Assembly (NCBI RefSeq): GCF_002303885.1
Contig: NZ_MRCM01000003.1
Span: forward strand, 248,001-312,000
Reading direction: 5' to 3'
Source: Flavobacterium sp. ACN2
GTDB taxonomy: Bacteria > Bacteroidota > Bacteroidia > Flavobacteriales > Flavobacteriaceae
Length of the DNA stretch: 64,000 bases
Numbering within the stretch: the stretch's first letter is position 1; every line of letters begins with the position of its first letter. Shown here in pieces: positions 39,936-50,279 of this stretch. The notes under the pieces were generated by a model. That model was not told where the DNA came from and made no database searches. It saw nothing but the letters and a program-made list of their open reading frames with translations. Both the position numbers and the translations under genes were made by a program.

Positions 39936-42332
39936 CTAAAACTTGATTTCTATACTTTCTCCTTTTTTCAAAACAATTTCTTGTTTTTTATCGCCGAAAA
40001 TCAAAGTTGTTTTTCCTCCATTTTTAGAGGAAATAATCACTTTTTCAGGTTTTTTATCATTCCAAGTCATTTCAATTTCAAATCCGCCTCTTGCGCAAAT
40101 CCCTTTTACAGAACCTTCTGACCAAGCGTCTGGTAAAGCAGGCAATAATCTAATTTCATTTTCATTTGACTGCACCAACATTTCGGCAACGGCAGCTGCT
40201 CCTCCAAAATTACCATCAATTTGAAATGGCGGATGCGCATCGAATAAATTCGGATACGTTCCTCCTCCTCTTCTTGGTTTTTCTGTTTTTTTCCCGTCGG
40301 GGTCAACATATCGAAGTAATTCACGATACATTTTATAGGCACGATTCCCGTCCCAAAGTCTTGCCCAGAGATTAATTCGCCAGCCTTTTGACCAGCCTGT
40401 GGTTTCATCACCTTTTATTTCCAAAGTTTTCTTAGAAGCTTCAGCCAAATCAGGCGTTTTTAACGGTGTAATATGATCGCCAGGGAAAAGTCCGAATAAG
40501 TGCGATTGATGACGATGTTTCGGTTCATTATCATCCCAATCAAAATACCATTCCTGAAGATTTCCTTTTTTTCCAATTTGATACGGATGCAATTTTGAAA
40601 GTGCTGTCTCTAGTTTTTTTCTGAAATCAGCATCCATATTCAGCACTTTCGAAGCTTTTATGGTTTTATCAAAACATTCGCGAATCATGGCTAAATCGGC
40701 AGTTCCTCCGTACAATGTCGCACCTACAAAACCATCTGCCAGTTTATATTGATTTTCTGGCGAAGTCGAAGGCGATGTAATTAAATTTCCATTTTTATCA
40801 GTAACCATCCAACCTAAACAAAATTCGGCTGCGCCTTTCATCAAAGGATAACCTTCTTTTTTCAAATAAGCTACATCTTGGGTAAAAGTATAATGTTCCC
40901 AAATGTGTGTACTCAGCCACGCCTGCGCCATTGGCCAGCACGCCCACATCGGATCTTCTTTTCCAAACTGTCCAACGGGATTAGTCATTGCCCAAATATC
41001 TGAATTATGCGCTGCAGCCCAACCTTTATCTACACCATAAAAAGTTTTGGCTGTAACTTTTCCTGTTACCGAAAGATTTTTAATGAAACTCAAAAGTGAC
41101 GAATGCATTTCGGATAGATTGGTGTTTTCTGCCAGCCAGTAATTTTCTTCCAAATTGATATTCATCGTATAATTACTGCTCCAAGGCGGACTCAAATGCG
41201 GATTCCAAAGTCCTTGCAAATTGGCTGGAACGCCCAAAGTTCTAGATGAACTGATTAATAAATAACGTCCGAAATTGAAATAGAGAATTTCTAGATTTTT
41301 ATCTTCTTTTCCCTCAGCATAACGCAATAAACGTTCGTCGGTCGGCAAATCTGGAGCACCTGTTTTTCCTAAATCTAAATCGACACGATTGAAGAATTTT
41401 TGATAATCGGCAATGTGAGATTCCTTTAGTTTATCGAATGGTTTTGCGTAGGCATTGTTCAGATTTTGCAAGGCGATCGATACCTCGTCTAATCCTTCTG
41501 ATGCTGGATTTTTGTCAAAACCGTTAAAGCTTGTTGCCACAGAAACATAAATAATTGCTTCGGTTGCATCTGTTAGCGTTAAAGATTCTCGAGAACTTGT
41601 AACTTTTCCGTCTGTTTTTTTGATTTGGACCAAACCTGTAAATCGTGTTCCTCTTTCTTTTAAGCTCAAATATTTTGGAGAAACATTGTACCCTGCGTTT
41701 TCATGAATTGGCGCAGAACCTTTTAGAACCAAAATATTGTTTCTCACTTCAACATTTGATTTTAAAAGGCTTTTTAGATTGATATCAAAGTTTAAAGCTC
41801 CTTTTTGATCGGCTGTCAGTTTGATAATCATAACTTTATCTGGAGCCGATACGAAATATTCTCGCGTATATTTGATACCCGCCATTTCGTAACTAACTTT
41901 AGAAATAGCATTTGAAAGATCCAGTTCACGATGATAATTTACTGCCTTCCCTTTTTCGGAATTATTGATTTCTAATGTTCCTAAAGGCGCATACGATTCG
42001 GAATTTTTTCCCTCGACTTTTTTATTCAGTTCTTCGGCCAGTTTGTAGTTTTCGTTTTTTAATGCTTCTCGAATTGCGGGAATATTTTTGTAAGCTTCCG
42101 GACTCATATTGGCATTTACAGGTTCGCCTGACCAAAGCGTAATGTCATTCAAATAAATTTTGTCTGAATTGGCGCCTCCAAAAACCGTTGCTCCCATTTT
42201 TCCGTTTCCTAAAACCAAGCTTTCTTCAAAGAATTCTGCGGGTTGTTTGTACCATAAAACATTCTTGGATTGCGCCGAAATGTTTGTGTAGCAAGACGTG
42301 AGAAGTAAGATGAAAAATGTTTTTTTTATCAT
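39936..42332 (-). CDS. GH95 family alpha-L-fucosidase
   Basis: A 798-residue glycoside hydrolase with signal peptide (MIKKTFFILLLTSCYTNISAQ). The N-terminal beta-sandwich starts WYKQPAEFFEESLVLGNGKMGATVFG, with NDITLWSGEP; the (alpha/alpha)6 catalytic region has LQGLWNPHLSPPWSSNYTMNINLEENYWLAENTN and RSHxxG-like HRHQSHLFGLFPG; the C-terminal HPPFQIDGNFGG and LLPALPD complete the GH95 signatures. GH95 enzymes remove alpha-1,2-fucose (or galactose) by inversion. In this locus the target is most simply the fucose cap on xyloglucan. It is the last gene of the utilization locus. Cysteine 14 is not a clear lipobox; the enzyme is likely periplasmic. Confidence 0.94.
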   Translation of the reverse strand: MIKKTFFILLLTSCYTNISAQSKNVLWYKQPAEFFEESLVLGNGKMGATVFGGANSDKIYLNDITLWSGEPVNANMSPEAYKNIPAIREALKNENYKLAEELNKKVEGKNSESYAPLGTLEINNSEKGKAVNYHRELDLSNAISKVSYEMAGIKYTREYFVSAPDKVMIIKLTADQKGALNFDINLKSLLKSNVEVRNNILVLKGSAPIHENAGYNVSPKYLSLKERGTRFTGLVQIKKTDGKVTSSRESLTLTDATEAIIYVSVATSFNGFDKNPASEGLDEVSIALQNLNNAYAKPFDKLKESHIADYQKFFNRVDLDLGKTGAPDLPTDERLLRYAEGKEDKNLEILYFNFGRYLLISSSRTLGVPANLQGLWNPHLSPPWSSNYTMNINLEENYWLAENTNLSEMHSSLLSFIKNLSVTGKVTAKTFYGVDKGWAAAHNSDIWAMTNPVGQFGKEDPMWACWPMAQAWLSTHIWEHYTFTQDVAYLKKEGYPLMKGAAEFCLGWMVTDKNGNLITSPSTSPENQYKLADGFVGATLYGGTADLAMIRECFDKTIKASKVLNMDADFRKKLETALSKLHPYQIGKKGNLQEWYFDWDDNEPKHRHQSHLFGLFPGDHITPLKTPDLAEASKKTLEIKGDETTGWSKGWRINLWARLWDGNRAYKMYRELLRYVDPDGKKTEKPRRGGGTYPNLFDAHPPFQIDGNFGGAAAVAEMLVQSNENEIRLLPALPDAWSEGSVKGICARGGFEIEMTWNDKKPEKVIISSKNGGKTTLIFGDKKQEIVLKKGESIEIKF

Positions 42333-42347
42333 ATTGTGTTATCTTAT

Positions 42348-42563
42348 CCTAACAGGTTTTAAAAACCTGTTAGGTATTTATTTTTTATCTAAACTAATAA
42401 AAAAATCTAGTCATACCTAACAGGTTTTTAAAACCTGTTAGGATAAAAAACGGTACCAAATCAGATGTTCCTACGGAACATTTTTTGTTATATCCATTTT
42501 ATTCAACGGATTTCCATTGCCACCGATGAAATTTCTACCGACGAAATGTTCCTAGCGGAACAT
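42348..42563. repeat. Four dispersed palindromes between GH95 and acetylesterase genes
   Basis: The gap 42333-42620 contains two 27-bp palindromes with arms CCTAACAGGTTTT/AAAACCTGTTAGG at 42348-42374 and 42416-42442 (exact reverse complements of each other), ATGTTCC-TAC-GGAACAT at 42465-42481, and ATGTTCC-TAGC-GGAACAT at 42546-42563. After them come ACTAATCACTAAG words. Similar palindromes occur at 25622, 50234, 54976 and 55040. Confidence 0.85.
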
Positions 42564-42620
42564 CTATCGTTACGTATTATTTAGCTCTTTACTAGGGACT
42601 AATCACTAAGTACTCAAAAA

Positions 42621-44567
42621 CTATTTACTCACTTTATACTTTTCATTCGCCGTTAGCATTTCCCAATTATCTGTTCTGAATGGCGATGCGGGAAATTTTT
42701 CTTTATTGAAAAGATTAATTGCCGTATCATCATCTGCCCAGCCGTAATGAACTGCTACGGGATTCTGAACTTTATCGCTCGAAACAATTATTTTGTTGTC
42801 TTTGATTATCGCTTTCGCGGAATGAAAAACTTTGTCTGCACCTGCAATTTCGAATCCTTTTAATTCAACATTATTAGGTGTTGATAATCCGCTGCCGATG
42901 TTATCGAAAGTAATGATAATTTCGTTTCCTTTTATTGTTTGAGATTTATACGTTGGCCCGCTGTGAACTTGTTTTTTGTTGTAAAGATTGTTCATTGCGA
43001 TGGCTGCCAAACGTAATCCGATGTCTTGTTTGTTGGTTGGATGAATGTCTTTTGCATTTCCAATATCGGTTGTAACGGCCATTCCTGTATTTGGCAATTT
43101 TAAAGTTTCAGATTGTGCTTCACGAAGTTCTGCCCAACGGCTTCCTTTTTGACTGTTCCCTCCAAATTCGTCAAAAGTGGATAATTGAACGAAGTAAAAA
43201 GGGAAATTTCCTTGTTTGAATTTGGTTCTCCAATCGTTGATCAGTAAAGGGAATGATTTTTTGTACTCTGCCGCTCTCCAAACATTCGCTTCTCCTTGAT
43301 ACCATAAAGCACCTTGAATCGCATAAGGAACTAGCGGATTTACCATAGCATTGTACAATAATGACGGATAACTGTTTGGTGAAACTTCGATTTTCACTTT
43401 TATGACGTTGAATTTCCAAAGACCTTCTAACGGTACATTTGAATCTTTAAAATCGATTTTTAAATCTTGCGGATCGCCGTAGATTCCGCCGCCGCCGCTG
43501 TAATCTGTAATTCTTACGGCGATTACGTTTGTACCCTCTTTTAATACATTTGCCGGAATTTTATAAATCCTTTTTGCGTCCCAAAGATTATTAGTTCCGA
43601 CTTCAACTCCGTTTACATACGTTTTGTCTTCGTCATCGACTTTTGCTAAATGTAAAACGGCTACTTTTTTGGCTTGTTCTGCTGTTAAAACAATGGTTTT
43701 TCTCATCCAGACAATTCCGTCGATATTGCCAATCTGCTGGTTTTCCCAAAGTGAAGGTACTTTTATTTCAGGCCAGTTTTTATCTTGAAAGTTTGGATTT
43801 TTAAATTGATCTTCGTTTTCCATCGAAACATCAAAACCTTGTACTTTTTTCAGATTATCTAAAACCGATTTTTTATAGGTTTCAAAAATGGCATTGATAT
43901 CTACGGTTGGAACATCGGCAATCATCGCTTTAAAATCGGGACTGTTTTCGAAAGCTTCACGGCTTGTCCAAGTTTCAACATTGGTTCCGCCCCAAGAAGT
44001 ATTGATGATTCCGATTGGGATTTTTAATTCTGAATATAGTTTTCTAGCAAAATAATAGCCAACTGCTGTAAAATTGCCTACATTTTCTTTATTTGCTACT
44101 TCCCATTTCCCTTGTTTTAAATCGTCTTTTGGAGTACCACTTAAATCTTGAGCAACACCAAAATGACGAATCATTGGATAATCTGCACTACTGATTTCTT
44201 TTTCAGAATTCATCGTTTTGAAAACCTGAAATTCCATGTTTGATTGTCCGCTGCAAATCCAAACTTCGCCAACCAAAACATTTTTGATCGTAATTTTATT
44301 TTTTCCAATAATGAGTAATTCGAATGGTCCGCCCGCTTTTTCTGGACTTAAATTTACCGTCCATTTTCCATTTTTATCGGCTGTCGTTTTCTTAATTTGT
44401 TTGTTGAAATGAACTTCTACACTTTCATTTGCATCGGCAAAACCCCAAATTGGAATTTGTTTATCTCTTTGAAGTACCATTCCGTCAGAGAATATTAAAG
44501 GCATTCTCACATTAGCATTAGCTAAAACACTAATTAACAGAAAAATAAACATTATACTCTTTTTCAT
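42621..44567 (-). CDS. Sialate O-acetylesterase-like SGNH esterase
   Basis: A 648-residue exported esterase (signal MKKSIMFIFLLISVLANA). An N-terminal Ig-like domain is followed by the SGNH domain with EVWICSGQSNMEF (nucleophile Ser), INTSWGGTNVETW, and the Asp-x-x-His of KDIHPTNKQDIG. An inserted beta-sandwich (about 270-375, MRKTIVLTAEQAKKVAVLHLAK) resembles GH2-like sugar-binding domains. In xyloglucan loci such enzymes remove acetyl groups from galactosyl side chains so that exo-glycosidases can work; that substrate is inferred from the neighbours. Confidence 0.92.
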   Translation of the reverse strand: MKKSIMFIFLLISVLANANVRMPLIFSDGMVLQRDKQIPIWGFADANESVEVHFNKQIKKTTADKNGKWTVNLSPEKAGGPFELLIIGKNKITIKNVLVGEVWICSGQSNMEFQVFKTMNSEKEISSADYPMIRHFGVAQDLSGTPKDDLKQGKWEVANKENVGNFTAVGYYFARKLYSELKIPIGIINTSWGGTNVETWTSREAFENSPDFKAMIADVPTVDINAIFETYKKSVLDNLKKVQGFDVSMENEDQFKNPNFQDKNWPEIKVPSLWENQQIGNIDGIVWMRKTIVLTAEQAKKVAVLHLAKVDDEDKTYVNGVEVGTNNLWDAKRIYKIPANVLKEGTNVIAVRITDYSGGGGIYGDPQDLKIDFKDSNVPLEGLWKFNVIKVKIEVSPNSYPSLLYNAMVNPLVPYAIQGALWYQGEANVWRAAEYKKSFPLLINDWRTKFKQGNFPFYFVQLSTFDEFGGNSQKGSRWAELREAQSETLKLPNTGMAVTTDIGNAKDIHPTNKQDIGLRLAAIAMNNLYNKKQVHSGPTYKSQTIKGNEIIITFDNIGSGLSTPNNVELKGFEIAGADKVFHSAKAIIKDNKIIVSSDKVQNPVAVHYGWADDDTAINLFNKEKFPASPFRTDNWEMLTANEKYKVSK

Positions 44568-44594
44568 TTTTTCTAATTTAAATATTTTTTAAAC

Positions 44595-44665
44595 CATATA
44601 AGTGATATAAGATATTTTAAGTTTTTATTTACATTGTACTTAAATTTACTTATATCACTTATATG
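44595..44665. repeat. Perfect 17-bp inverted repeat between esterase and GH5 genes
   Basis: CATATAAGTGATATAAG (44595-44611) and CTTATATCACTTATATG (44649-44665), loop 37 bases; flanking TTTAAAC/CTTTAAAC extends partial pairing. No T-run. Confidence 0.8.
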
Positions 44666-44681
44666 CTTTAAACTTCATTTT

Positions 44682-46172
44682 TTACTTTAGACCGTCTATT
44701 AAAGCGTTTAAAGCTTGTGTATCGAAGACGGTATTATTAGTTCTATTCATGATTCCGAAACCATTATTTCCTAAGCTTCCTTCGTCCCAATAAAATGGTA
44801 ATAATCCATTTGCTTTTGCCGTTTTGACTACCGTTTTTAAATAATAGGCTCTTGAGTTTAAATGCAAAGTCAGCGCGTCTCCTGTTAAAGTTGTTCTTCT
44901 AATTGCTCCAAACTCTCCCAATAAAACCGGAATTCCTTTGTCTACAAATTGGGTTTTCATCAATTTGAAATTCTTTTCTAAGTCAGCTTCTTCGCCCCAA
45001 GTTGCGTTTCGTTCTGTATCTGTTGTAGAATGAAATCCTGCTCCCCAATAATAGAACATTTTACCCCAAGTTTCGTCTTTGGTTAAACCTGCGAAATTCC
45101 ACGGAGCATAATAATGTACTTCGACCATCATTCTGCCAGTAACTTTATCTGTTGGCAATGTAGTCATTAATTTATTTGTTTTTTCGATATCTGTCGTTGG
45201 TCCCTGAACTACCAAAACACGAGTGGCGTTCTTTCCTCCCGTTGAACGAACTGCATCGATAAAAGTTTGATGGTACGAATTTAAAACTGCCATTTGAGTA
45301 GCATCTTCAACCGCTGGTTCGTTGGCGCTTGCAAAAAGTAAATGTTCGTCAAAACCTCGTAAATGTGTTGCAATTTGTTCCCAAAACGCTTTTTGTTTCG
45401 CATTGTTTTCTACTTTTTTGGCTTCGGTAATATTGTTTTCCAGCCAGCCGCCGTCCCAGTGAATGTTTACCACAACATACATATCGTTATCAATGCAGTA
45501 TTGCACTACTTCTTTAACACGATTTAGCCAATCTGCTTTGATTTTTGCTGTTGCAGCATTTTCTAAATTCTGATTCCAAGAACACGGAATTCTGATGGCA
45601 TTAAAACCATTTGCTTTTACGGCATCAATTAAAGCTTTGGTTACTTTTGGATTTCCCCAAGCGGTTTCTCCTCCAGTTGCTTCCAAAGTATTTCCGATAT
45701 TCCATCCCAATTTGATTTTTGCTGCCAATTCGACCGCAGAACTTCCCATTCCGGAAGCATCCGCAGCAATTGGATTGGTATTGTAACTTGGATATAAACT
45801 TCCTGCTGCCTGAGAAACTGAAATTGTTGCAGACGGCACATCCGTGCTTGTCAAAGTAATCACAGCATTTCGCAAAGCTGTAGTCGTGTTTTCTAAAGCG
45901 GTAATTTTTACCACGGTACTTCCTGATGTTCCAGCAGTCGAACTTAATTTTATCCAGCTGACAGGATTGCTCAATGTCCAAGCAACTCCATTGGAATTAA
46001 CCGTTACTTCTATTGTATTTTCTTTGCTTTCAAAATCGATTTTACTCGTACTCGCAGTAAGCGTTTTTATACTTACTGGAGCTTCTTCTTTATCTGAACT
46101 GCAGGCTGAAACTCCTAGAAAAACAAAACATAAAATAAAACTCAAGAAGTAATCGTTGATTGTTTTTTTCAT
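44682..46172 (-). CDS. BACON-GH5 endoglucanase lipoprotein (probable endo-xyloglucanase)
   Basis: A 496-residue surface enzyme. Signal peptide with lipobox VSACSS (Cys24); a BACON domain about residues 35-125 (TVNSNGVAWTLSNPVSWIKLSSTAGTSG); catalytic GH5 from about 150. Active-site landmarks: LGWNIGNTLEA, FNAIRIPCSW, VVVNIHWDGGW, FASANEPAVED (acid/base Glu), VEVHYYAPW and VLLGEFGAI (nucleophile Glu). The domain order matches the vanguard GH5_4 endo-xyloglucanase of Bacteroides ovatus, which cuts the backbone at the cell surface before SusC/SusD import. Subfamily assignment is by resemblance. Confidence 0.93.
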   Translation of the reverse strand: MKKTINDYFLSFILCFVFLGVSACSSDKEEAPVSIKTLTASTSKIDFESKENTIEVTVNSNGVAWTLSNPVSWIKLSSTAGTSGSTVVKITALENTTTALRNAVITLTSTDVPSATISVSQAAGSLYPSYNTNPIAADASGMGSSAVELAAKIKLGWNIGNTLEATGGETAWGNPKVTKALIDAVKANGFNAIRIPCSWNQNLENAATAKIKADWLNRVKEVVQYCIDNDMYVVVNIHWDGGWLENNITEAKKVENNAKQKAFWEQIATHLRGFDEHLLFASANEPAVEDATQMAVLNSYHQTFIDAVRSTGGKNATRVLVVQGPTTDIEKTNKLMTTLPTDKVTGRMMVEVHYYAPWNFAGLTKDETWGKMFYYWGAGFHSTTDTERNATWGEEADLEKNFKLMKTQFVDKGIPVLLGEFGAIRRTTLTGDALTLHLNSRAYYLKTVVKTAKANGLLPFYWDEGSLGNNGFGIMNRTNNTVFDTQALNALIDGLK

Positions 46173-46208
46173 TTGGTTTAAGTTAAGTTAAATATAAGTT
46201 TTTAAAAT

Positions 46209-46235
46209 CAACGCCAGCTTAATGGGCTGGCGTTG
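46209..46235. repeat. Hairpin between GH5 and GH3 genes
   Basis: Perfect 10-bp GC-rich stem CAACGCCAGC/GCTGGCGTTG, 7-base loop. Without a T-run on the minus strand it is more likely an mRNA-processing or stability structure than a terminator. Confidence 0.7.
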
Positions 46236-46265
46236 GTGGTTTGGTTATTTTATAGCAATAACAAT

Positions 46266-48503
46266 TTATTTAACTGTTACCTGAATTTCTTTTTTAATAT
46301 CTCTTGAAGAAGTTCCCAATTTGATAGTATATTTTCCAGGTTCCACTGTCCATTTTTTAGCAGCAACATCGTAGTAAGCCAATTCTTTTACCGGCACTTT
46401 GATCGTCACTTTTTCTGAACTTCCAGCTTTTACATCCGCTTTTTTGAATCCTTTTAATTCTTGCGCTGCACGAGTGATTTTAGAATCAGATTTTGAAGTA
46501 TACAATTGAACTACTTCTTTTCCGTCTATTTTTCCTGTGTTTTTAACGTCAACTGTAACTTCAATTACGTCGTTTTGAGCGTACGAATCTTTATTTGCTT
46601 TTGCATTATCAAGCGCGAAAGTTGTGTATGATAATCCGTAACCGAAAGGATATAATGGTGCAACATTTTTTGTATCAAACCAACGGTATCCAATTAAAAT
46701 TCCTTCAGCATAATTTACCGCTTTGTCTCCAGGGAAACTGTTTGTAGCATGCGCAGGAGAATCTTTCAATTGTTTAGGCATTGTCCAAGGTAATTTTCCT
46801 GACGGATTTACTTTTCCTAAAATAACATCAGCCAAAGCATTTCCACCTTCAGAACCGTTGAACCAGCTCCAAACTAAAGCAGAAGATTTCTGGCTAACTT
46901 CATTAATATCAAAAGGAGCCCCAGCAATCATTACGACAATAGTTTTAGGGTTTGCAGCTGTCACTTTTCTAATTAATTCTTCTTGTCCAAAAGGCAAGTG
47001 TAAATCTCTACGGTCAGAAGCTTCTGTTTCATAATCACGGTTTGAACCCGCAAAAATGATGGCAACATCTGAATTTTTAGCTGCATCAACTGCTTCCTGA
47101 ACTTTTGCAGGATCTAAAGCATCAATTGTAACTGGACCATTAGCCGTAATATTTCCTAAGTTCCCTTTGTTTTTCTCATCGTAACGCTCTAAATATCCTT
47201 CTGCGTAATTGATTTTGATTGATGAAGGAAGTCTGTTTTTAAGACCTTCAAGAGGTGTAACTTCTCTTTTTGTTTTTACTCCAGCTCCAAATCCGCCAAG
47301 AGCATTTTTCTTTGTTGCATTGTTTCCAATTACAGCAATAGATTTTACTCCGTCTAGTTTTAAAGGCAATGCATTGTTTTCGTTTTTCAACAATACAATT
47401 GCTTCAGCGGCAATTTTGTATGCGTCTTGGTAATGTGCTTCGGTTGCGATGCTTCCTTTTGCACGCTCGCCTCCGCCCATTGCTTTCACTTGGAATAAAA
47501 CTCTTAAAATACGTTTTACGTGCAAATCAATTTCTTTCTCAGAAACTTCTCCAGATTTAACTGCTGCGATTAATTTATCGGCTAAGAAAAATTCGTTGAA
47601 AGGTTTTGGTGTTCCCATTTCAATATCTAAACCATTTTTCAATGCTTTTGCTGTAGAATGCACCGCAGCCCAGTCAGAAACTACAATACCTTTAAATCCC
47701 CATTCGTCACGAAGGATTTTATTCAGCATATAATCATTCTCACATAAATATTCGCCTCTAAATTTATTGTAAGCTCCCATAATACTGTATGCTTTTGCTT
47801 CTTTTACAGTAGCTTCAAAAGCCGGAAGATAAATTTCGCGAAGTGTACGCTCATCAATTTGCACATCTACAAAATCACGATTTGTTTCCTGATTGTTTGC
47901 CGCGTAGTGTTTTACGCACGCCATTACATCTTTTTCTTGTAAACCAACAACCAAAGGCACTGCAATTTTTTTATTCAAAAACGGATCTTCAGACATGTAT
48001 TCGTATGTTCTTCCTCCAAGCGGCGTTCTTACCATATTGATGGCTGGCGAAAGCAACATATCTTTGTCTCTTGCACGTAATTCTTCTCCTAAACTGGTTC
48101 CGAAAGTATGTGCCATTTCTGTGTTCCAAGTTGCTGCCAAAGCACCACCTGCAGGATAATAAGTCGCGAAATCGTTTGTCCATCCTGCTGGAGCCCAATT
48201 GTCGCGTGAGATTTCTTCACGAACTCCCAACGGACCGTCTGCCATTTTTAATTCTGGAATTCCTAAACGTTTTACGCCTGCGTTAGCAAACATACTGTTC
48301 CCGTGAAGCATTCCGATTTTTTCTTCTAATGTCATTTGCGAAATCAACTTGTCGATTTCGGCATCATGATCTGTGCTTATTTCTTTTCCAACGTATTCTT
48401 CGGTTTGTGCCGAATTTGAAGCTGTTGTTTGGGCATCATTTTTACATGAAGTAAAGAATGCAAAAAGTAGAGCTGATGAAAGGAATATCATTTTGTTTTT
48501 CAT
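46266..48503 (-). CDS. GH3 family beta-glucosidase/beta-xylosidase
   Basis: A 745-residue exo-hydrolase. ATG 48503 (MKNKMIFLSSALLFAFFTSC) gives a lipobox Cys20; the frame extends to 48554 without signal-like features. It has the two GH3 domains with nucleophile GFKGIVVSDWAAVHS (Asp), substrate loops NMVRTPLGGRTYEYMSEDP and CVKHYAANNQETNRD, the second domain VAIIFAGSNRDYETEASDR, and a C-terminal fibronectin-III-like domain. In xyloglucan loci this enzyme releases glucose from the non-reducing end of debranched oligosaccharides. Confidence 0.95.
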   Translation of the reverse strand: MKNKMIFLSSALLFAFFTSCKNDAQTTASNSAQTEEYVGKEISTDHDAEIDKLISQMTLEEKIGMLHGNSMFANAGVKRLGIPELKMADGPLGVREEISRDNWAPAGWTNDFATYYPAGGALAATWNTEMAHTFGTSLGEELRARDKDMLLSPAINMVRTPLGGRTYEYMSEDPFLNKKIAVPLVVGLQEKDVMACVKHYAANNQETNRDFVDVQIDERTLREIYLPAFEATVKEAKAYSIMGAYNKFRGEYLCENDYMLNKILRDEWGFKGIVVSDWAAVHSTAKALKNGLDIEMGTPKPFNEFFLADKLIAAVKSGEVSEKEIDLHVKRILRVLFQVKAMGGGERAKGSIATEAHYQDAYKIAAEAIVLLKNENNALPLKLDGVKSIAVIGNNATKKNALGGFGAGVKTKREVTPLEGLKNRLPSSIKINYAEGYLERYDEKNKGNLGNITANGPVTIDALDPAKVQEAVDAAKNSDVAIIFAGSNRDYETEASDRRDLHLPFGQEELIRKVTAANPKTIVVMIAGAPFDINEVSQKSSALVWSWFNGSEGGNALADVILGKVNPSGKLPWTMPKQLKDSPAHATNSFPGDKAVNYAEGILIGYRWFDTKNVAPLYPFGYGLSYTTFALDNAKANKDSYAQNDVIEVTVDVKNTGKIDGKEVVQLYTSKSDSKITRAAQELKGFKKADVKAGSSEKVTIKVPVKELAYYDVAAKKWTVEPGKYTIKLGTSSRDIKKEIQVTVK

Positions 48504-48602
48504 AGATAGTTCGGTGTTTTTTGATTTAAAGATTTTTGATTCCTCACGCATCATCTTTAAATAACGTTAATACTATTTTTTATGTTTGTGGTTTTCTCTA
48601 AA

Positions 48603-50183
48603 TTATTGTTTGATCAAATTCAGCATTACAACATCATTTTCGTTGATTTTGAATTCTCTGCCGAAAGTGCCTTTTCCGTCAATTGTAATTTTTTCTGTTG
48701 AAAGTGGTGCACCGTTATTTTTTTCTTTTATGGAATTTACCTGCTCTCTTGTTAACTGACTCGGTTTATTCATTGCCAGATAATCCGCGTAAGCGTCATT
48801 TACTTTGTAACCCACTTTATAAATTTCTAAAAGATATTTTCCTTTCTGCATTCCATCAATCTCCACTTTTATTTTTCCTTTTTCTTTTGATGGAAGGTCT
48901 TTTATGTAATAGGTTTGATTCAATTCTTTGTCGCCGGGATGTGTATTGGTAAAATCCCATAATAAAACCTGAACATCACCTTTTTCATTTTTAGAAGCCC
49001 AAGAAGCTTTATCTGAATTTTGAAGTTCCGTTTCTCCCAATTTATTCATTAAATAATAAGAGAAATAAGCTGGCTTTTTAATTCCCTGCGTATTCAATAA
49101 TCCGAAACCGCCGTGAAAAGGGGTAAATCTTGGTCCTGGTTCTTCAAAAATATCAGTAAAAACCCAATATGACATCGAGTTTGCAGCGTTTCCAACTTGT
49201 TTTATTTTCTGCAAAATATACGCTGCAGAATGATAACTGTCGTGAATTGGATCTGCTGGTGTATACGATGTGCTCCATTCCGTATAATGCAATTCCAAAT
49301 TTGGTTTTGCTGAAGCTGCAATTTGTTTTCTCGAATTTAAAATATCGCCGCTTACGCCGAATTCATCCTGACTTAAAATAGTTCCCGAAGTTCCAAATTC
49401 GTCCAGATATCCGTGTTTCACTCCGTAAGTATGTGTCGAAACAAAATCCATTGGAACATTATTTTTTGCACAAAAATCAATTGTTTCCGGAACCCATGCT
49501 GCTCCTGCTGTTGCTGGGCCGCCAACTTTGTATGCAGGATTCACGGCTTTTACGCCACGAGCTGCGTAATCATACAATTTAAAATAATCTGCCTGAGTTC
49601 CAGTCCAAAAACCTGGGGATAAATTCGGTTCGTTCCAAACTTCAAAATACCAAGTTTTTACTTCTTCATCTCCGTAACGTGCTACAAAATGTTGAGTTAG
49701 GTTTCGAACTAAATCTTCCCATTTTTTATAATCTTTTGGAGGCGTTACATTTCCTTTCCACCAAAAAATAGTTTCTTTTCCGCTTGCCAATGCATTCGGC
49801 ATAAAACCTAATTCTACAAACGGTTTCATTTTCAGACTAACAATATAATCGAATAAAACATCAACATATTGGTAATTGTATTCTGGATTTCCTTTTTCGT
49901 CTTCGCGATAAACGGCCATATCATCAGACAATAAACCATGAAAACGGATGTATTTAAAATCGCATTCTTTTTTCACCAATGCCAATTGCTGTTGCCAGTC
50001 GGCTCTCAAACCTTCGTTTGCTCTTCCTGCGCCGATGCATTCTTTAAACATGGTGTTTAATTTTCCAGCAGTTTTATTGAAATCTACTTTTATGATTCGA
50101 TTTTCAGCATTATTGTTTTGTCCAAACAAAATGCTGTTGTTTAGAATTAATGAAATAAATAGTATTGCTGAAATTTTTTTCAT
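48603..50183 (-). CDS. GH39 family glycosidase (beta-xylosidase-like)
   Basis: A 526-residue exported enzyme (signal MKKISAILFISLILNNSILFG) with the GH39 (alpha/beta)8 barrel: FKYIRFHGLLSDDM, YFEVWNEPNLSPGFW (acid/base Glu), STHTYGV and ELHYTEWSTSY (nucleophile Glu), then a C-terminal beta-sandwich. GH39 members are beta-xylosidases or alpha-L-iduronidases. It is unusual in xyloglucan loci, since xyloglucan's xylose is alpha-linked. An internal near-duplication, DEFGTSGTIL followed by DEFGVSGDIL, is seen near residues 262-283. Confidence 0.9.
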   Translation of the reverse strand: MKKISAILFISLILNNSILFGQNNNAENRIIKVDFNKTAGKLNTMFKECIGAGRANEGLRADWQQQLALVKKECDFKYIRFHGLLSDDMAVYREDEKGNPEYNYQYVDVLFDYIVSLKMKPFVELGFMPNALASGKETIFWWKGNVTPPKDYKKWEDLVRNLTQHFVARYGDEEVKTWYFEVWNEPNLSPGFWTGTQADYFKLYDYAARGVKAVNPAYKVGGPATAGAAWVPETIDFCAKNNVPMDFVSTHTYGVKHGYLDEFGTSGTILSQDEFGVSGDILNSRKQIAASAKPNLELHYTEWSTSYTPADPIHDSYHSAAYILQKIKQVGNAANSMSYWVFTDIFEEPGPRFTPFHGGFGLLNTQGIKKPAYFSYYLMNKLGETELQNSDKASWASKNEKGDVQVLLWDFTNTHPGDKELNQTYYIKDLPSKEKGKIKVEIDGMQKGKYLLEIYKVGYKVNDAYADYLAMNKPSQLTREQVNSIKEKNNGAPLSTEKITIDGKGTFGREFKINENDVVMLNLIKQ

Positions 50184-50233
50184 TTGATAATAAATATTTA
50201 TTTGATCACTGGAACAAAATCGTTGCGTTTAGT

Positions 50234-50266
50234 AAACCCGACAGGTTTTAAAAACCTGTCGGGTTT
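50234..50266. repeat. 33-bp palindrome between GH39 and GH97 genes
   Basis: AAACCCGACAGGTTTT/AAAACCTGTCGGGTTT around one central A. It shares the core ACAGGTTTTAAAAACCTGT with the palindromes at 42348 and 42416. Confidence 0.85.
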
Positions 50267-50279
50267 GGGAAATTAATAA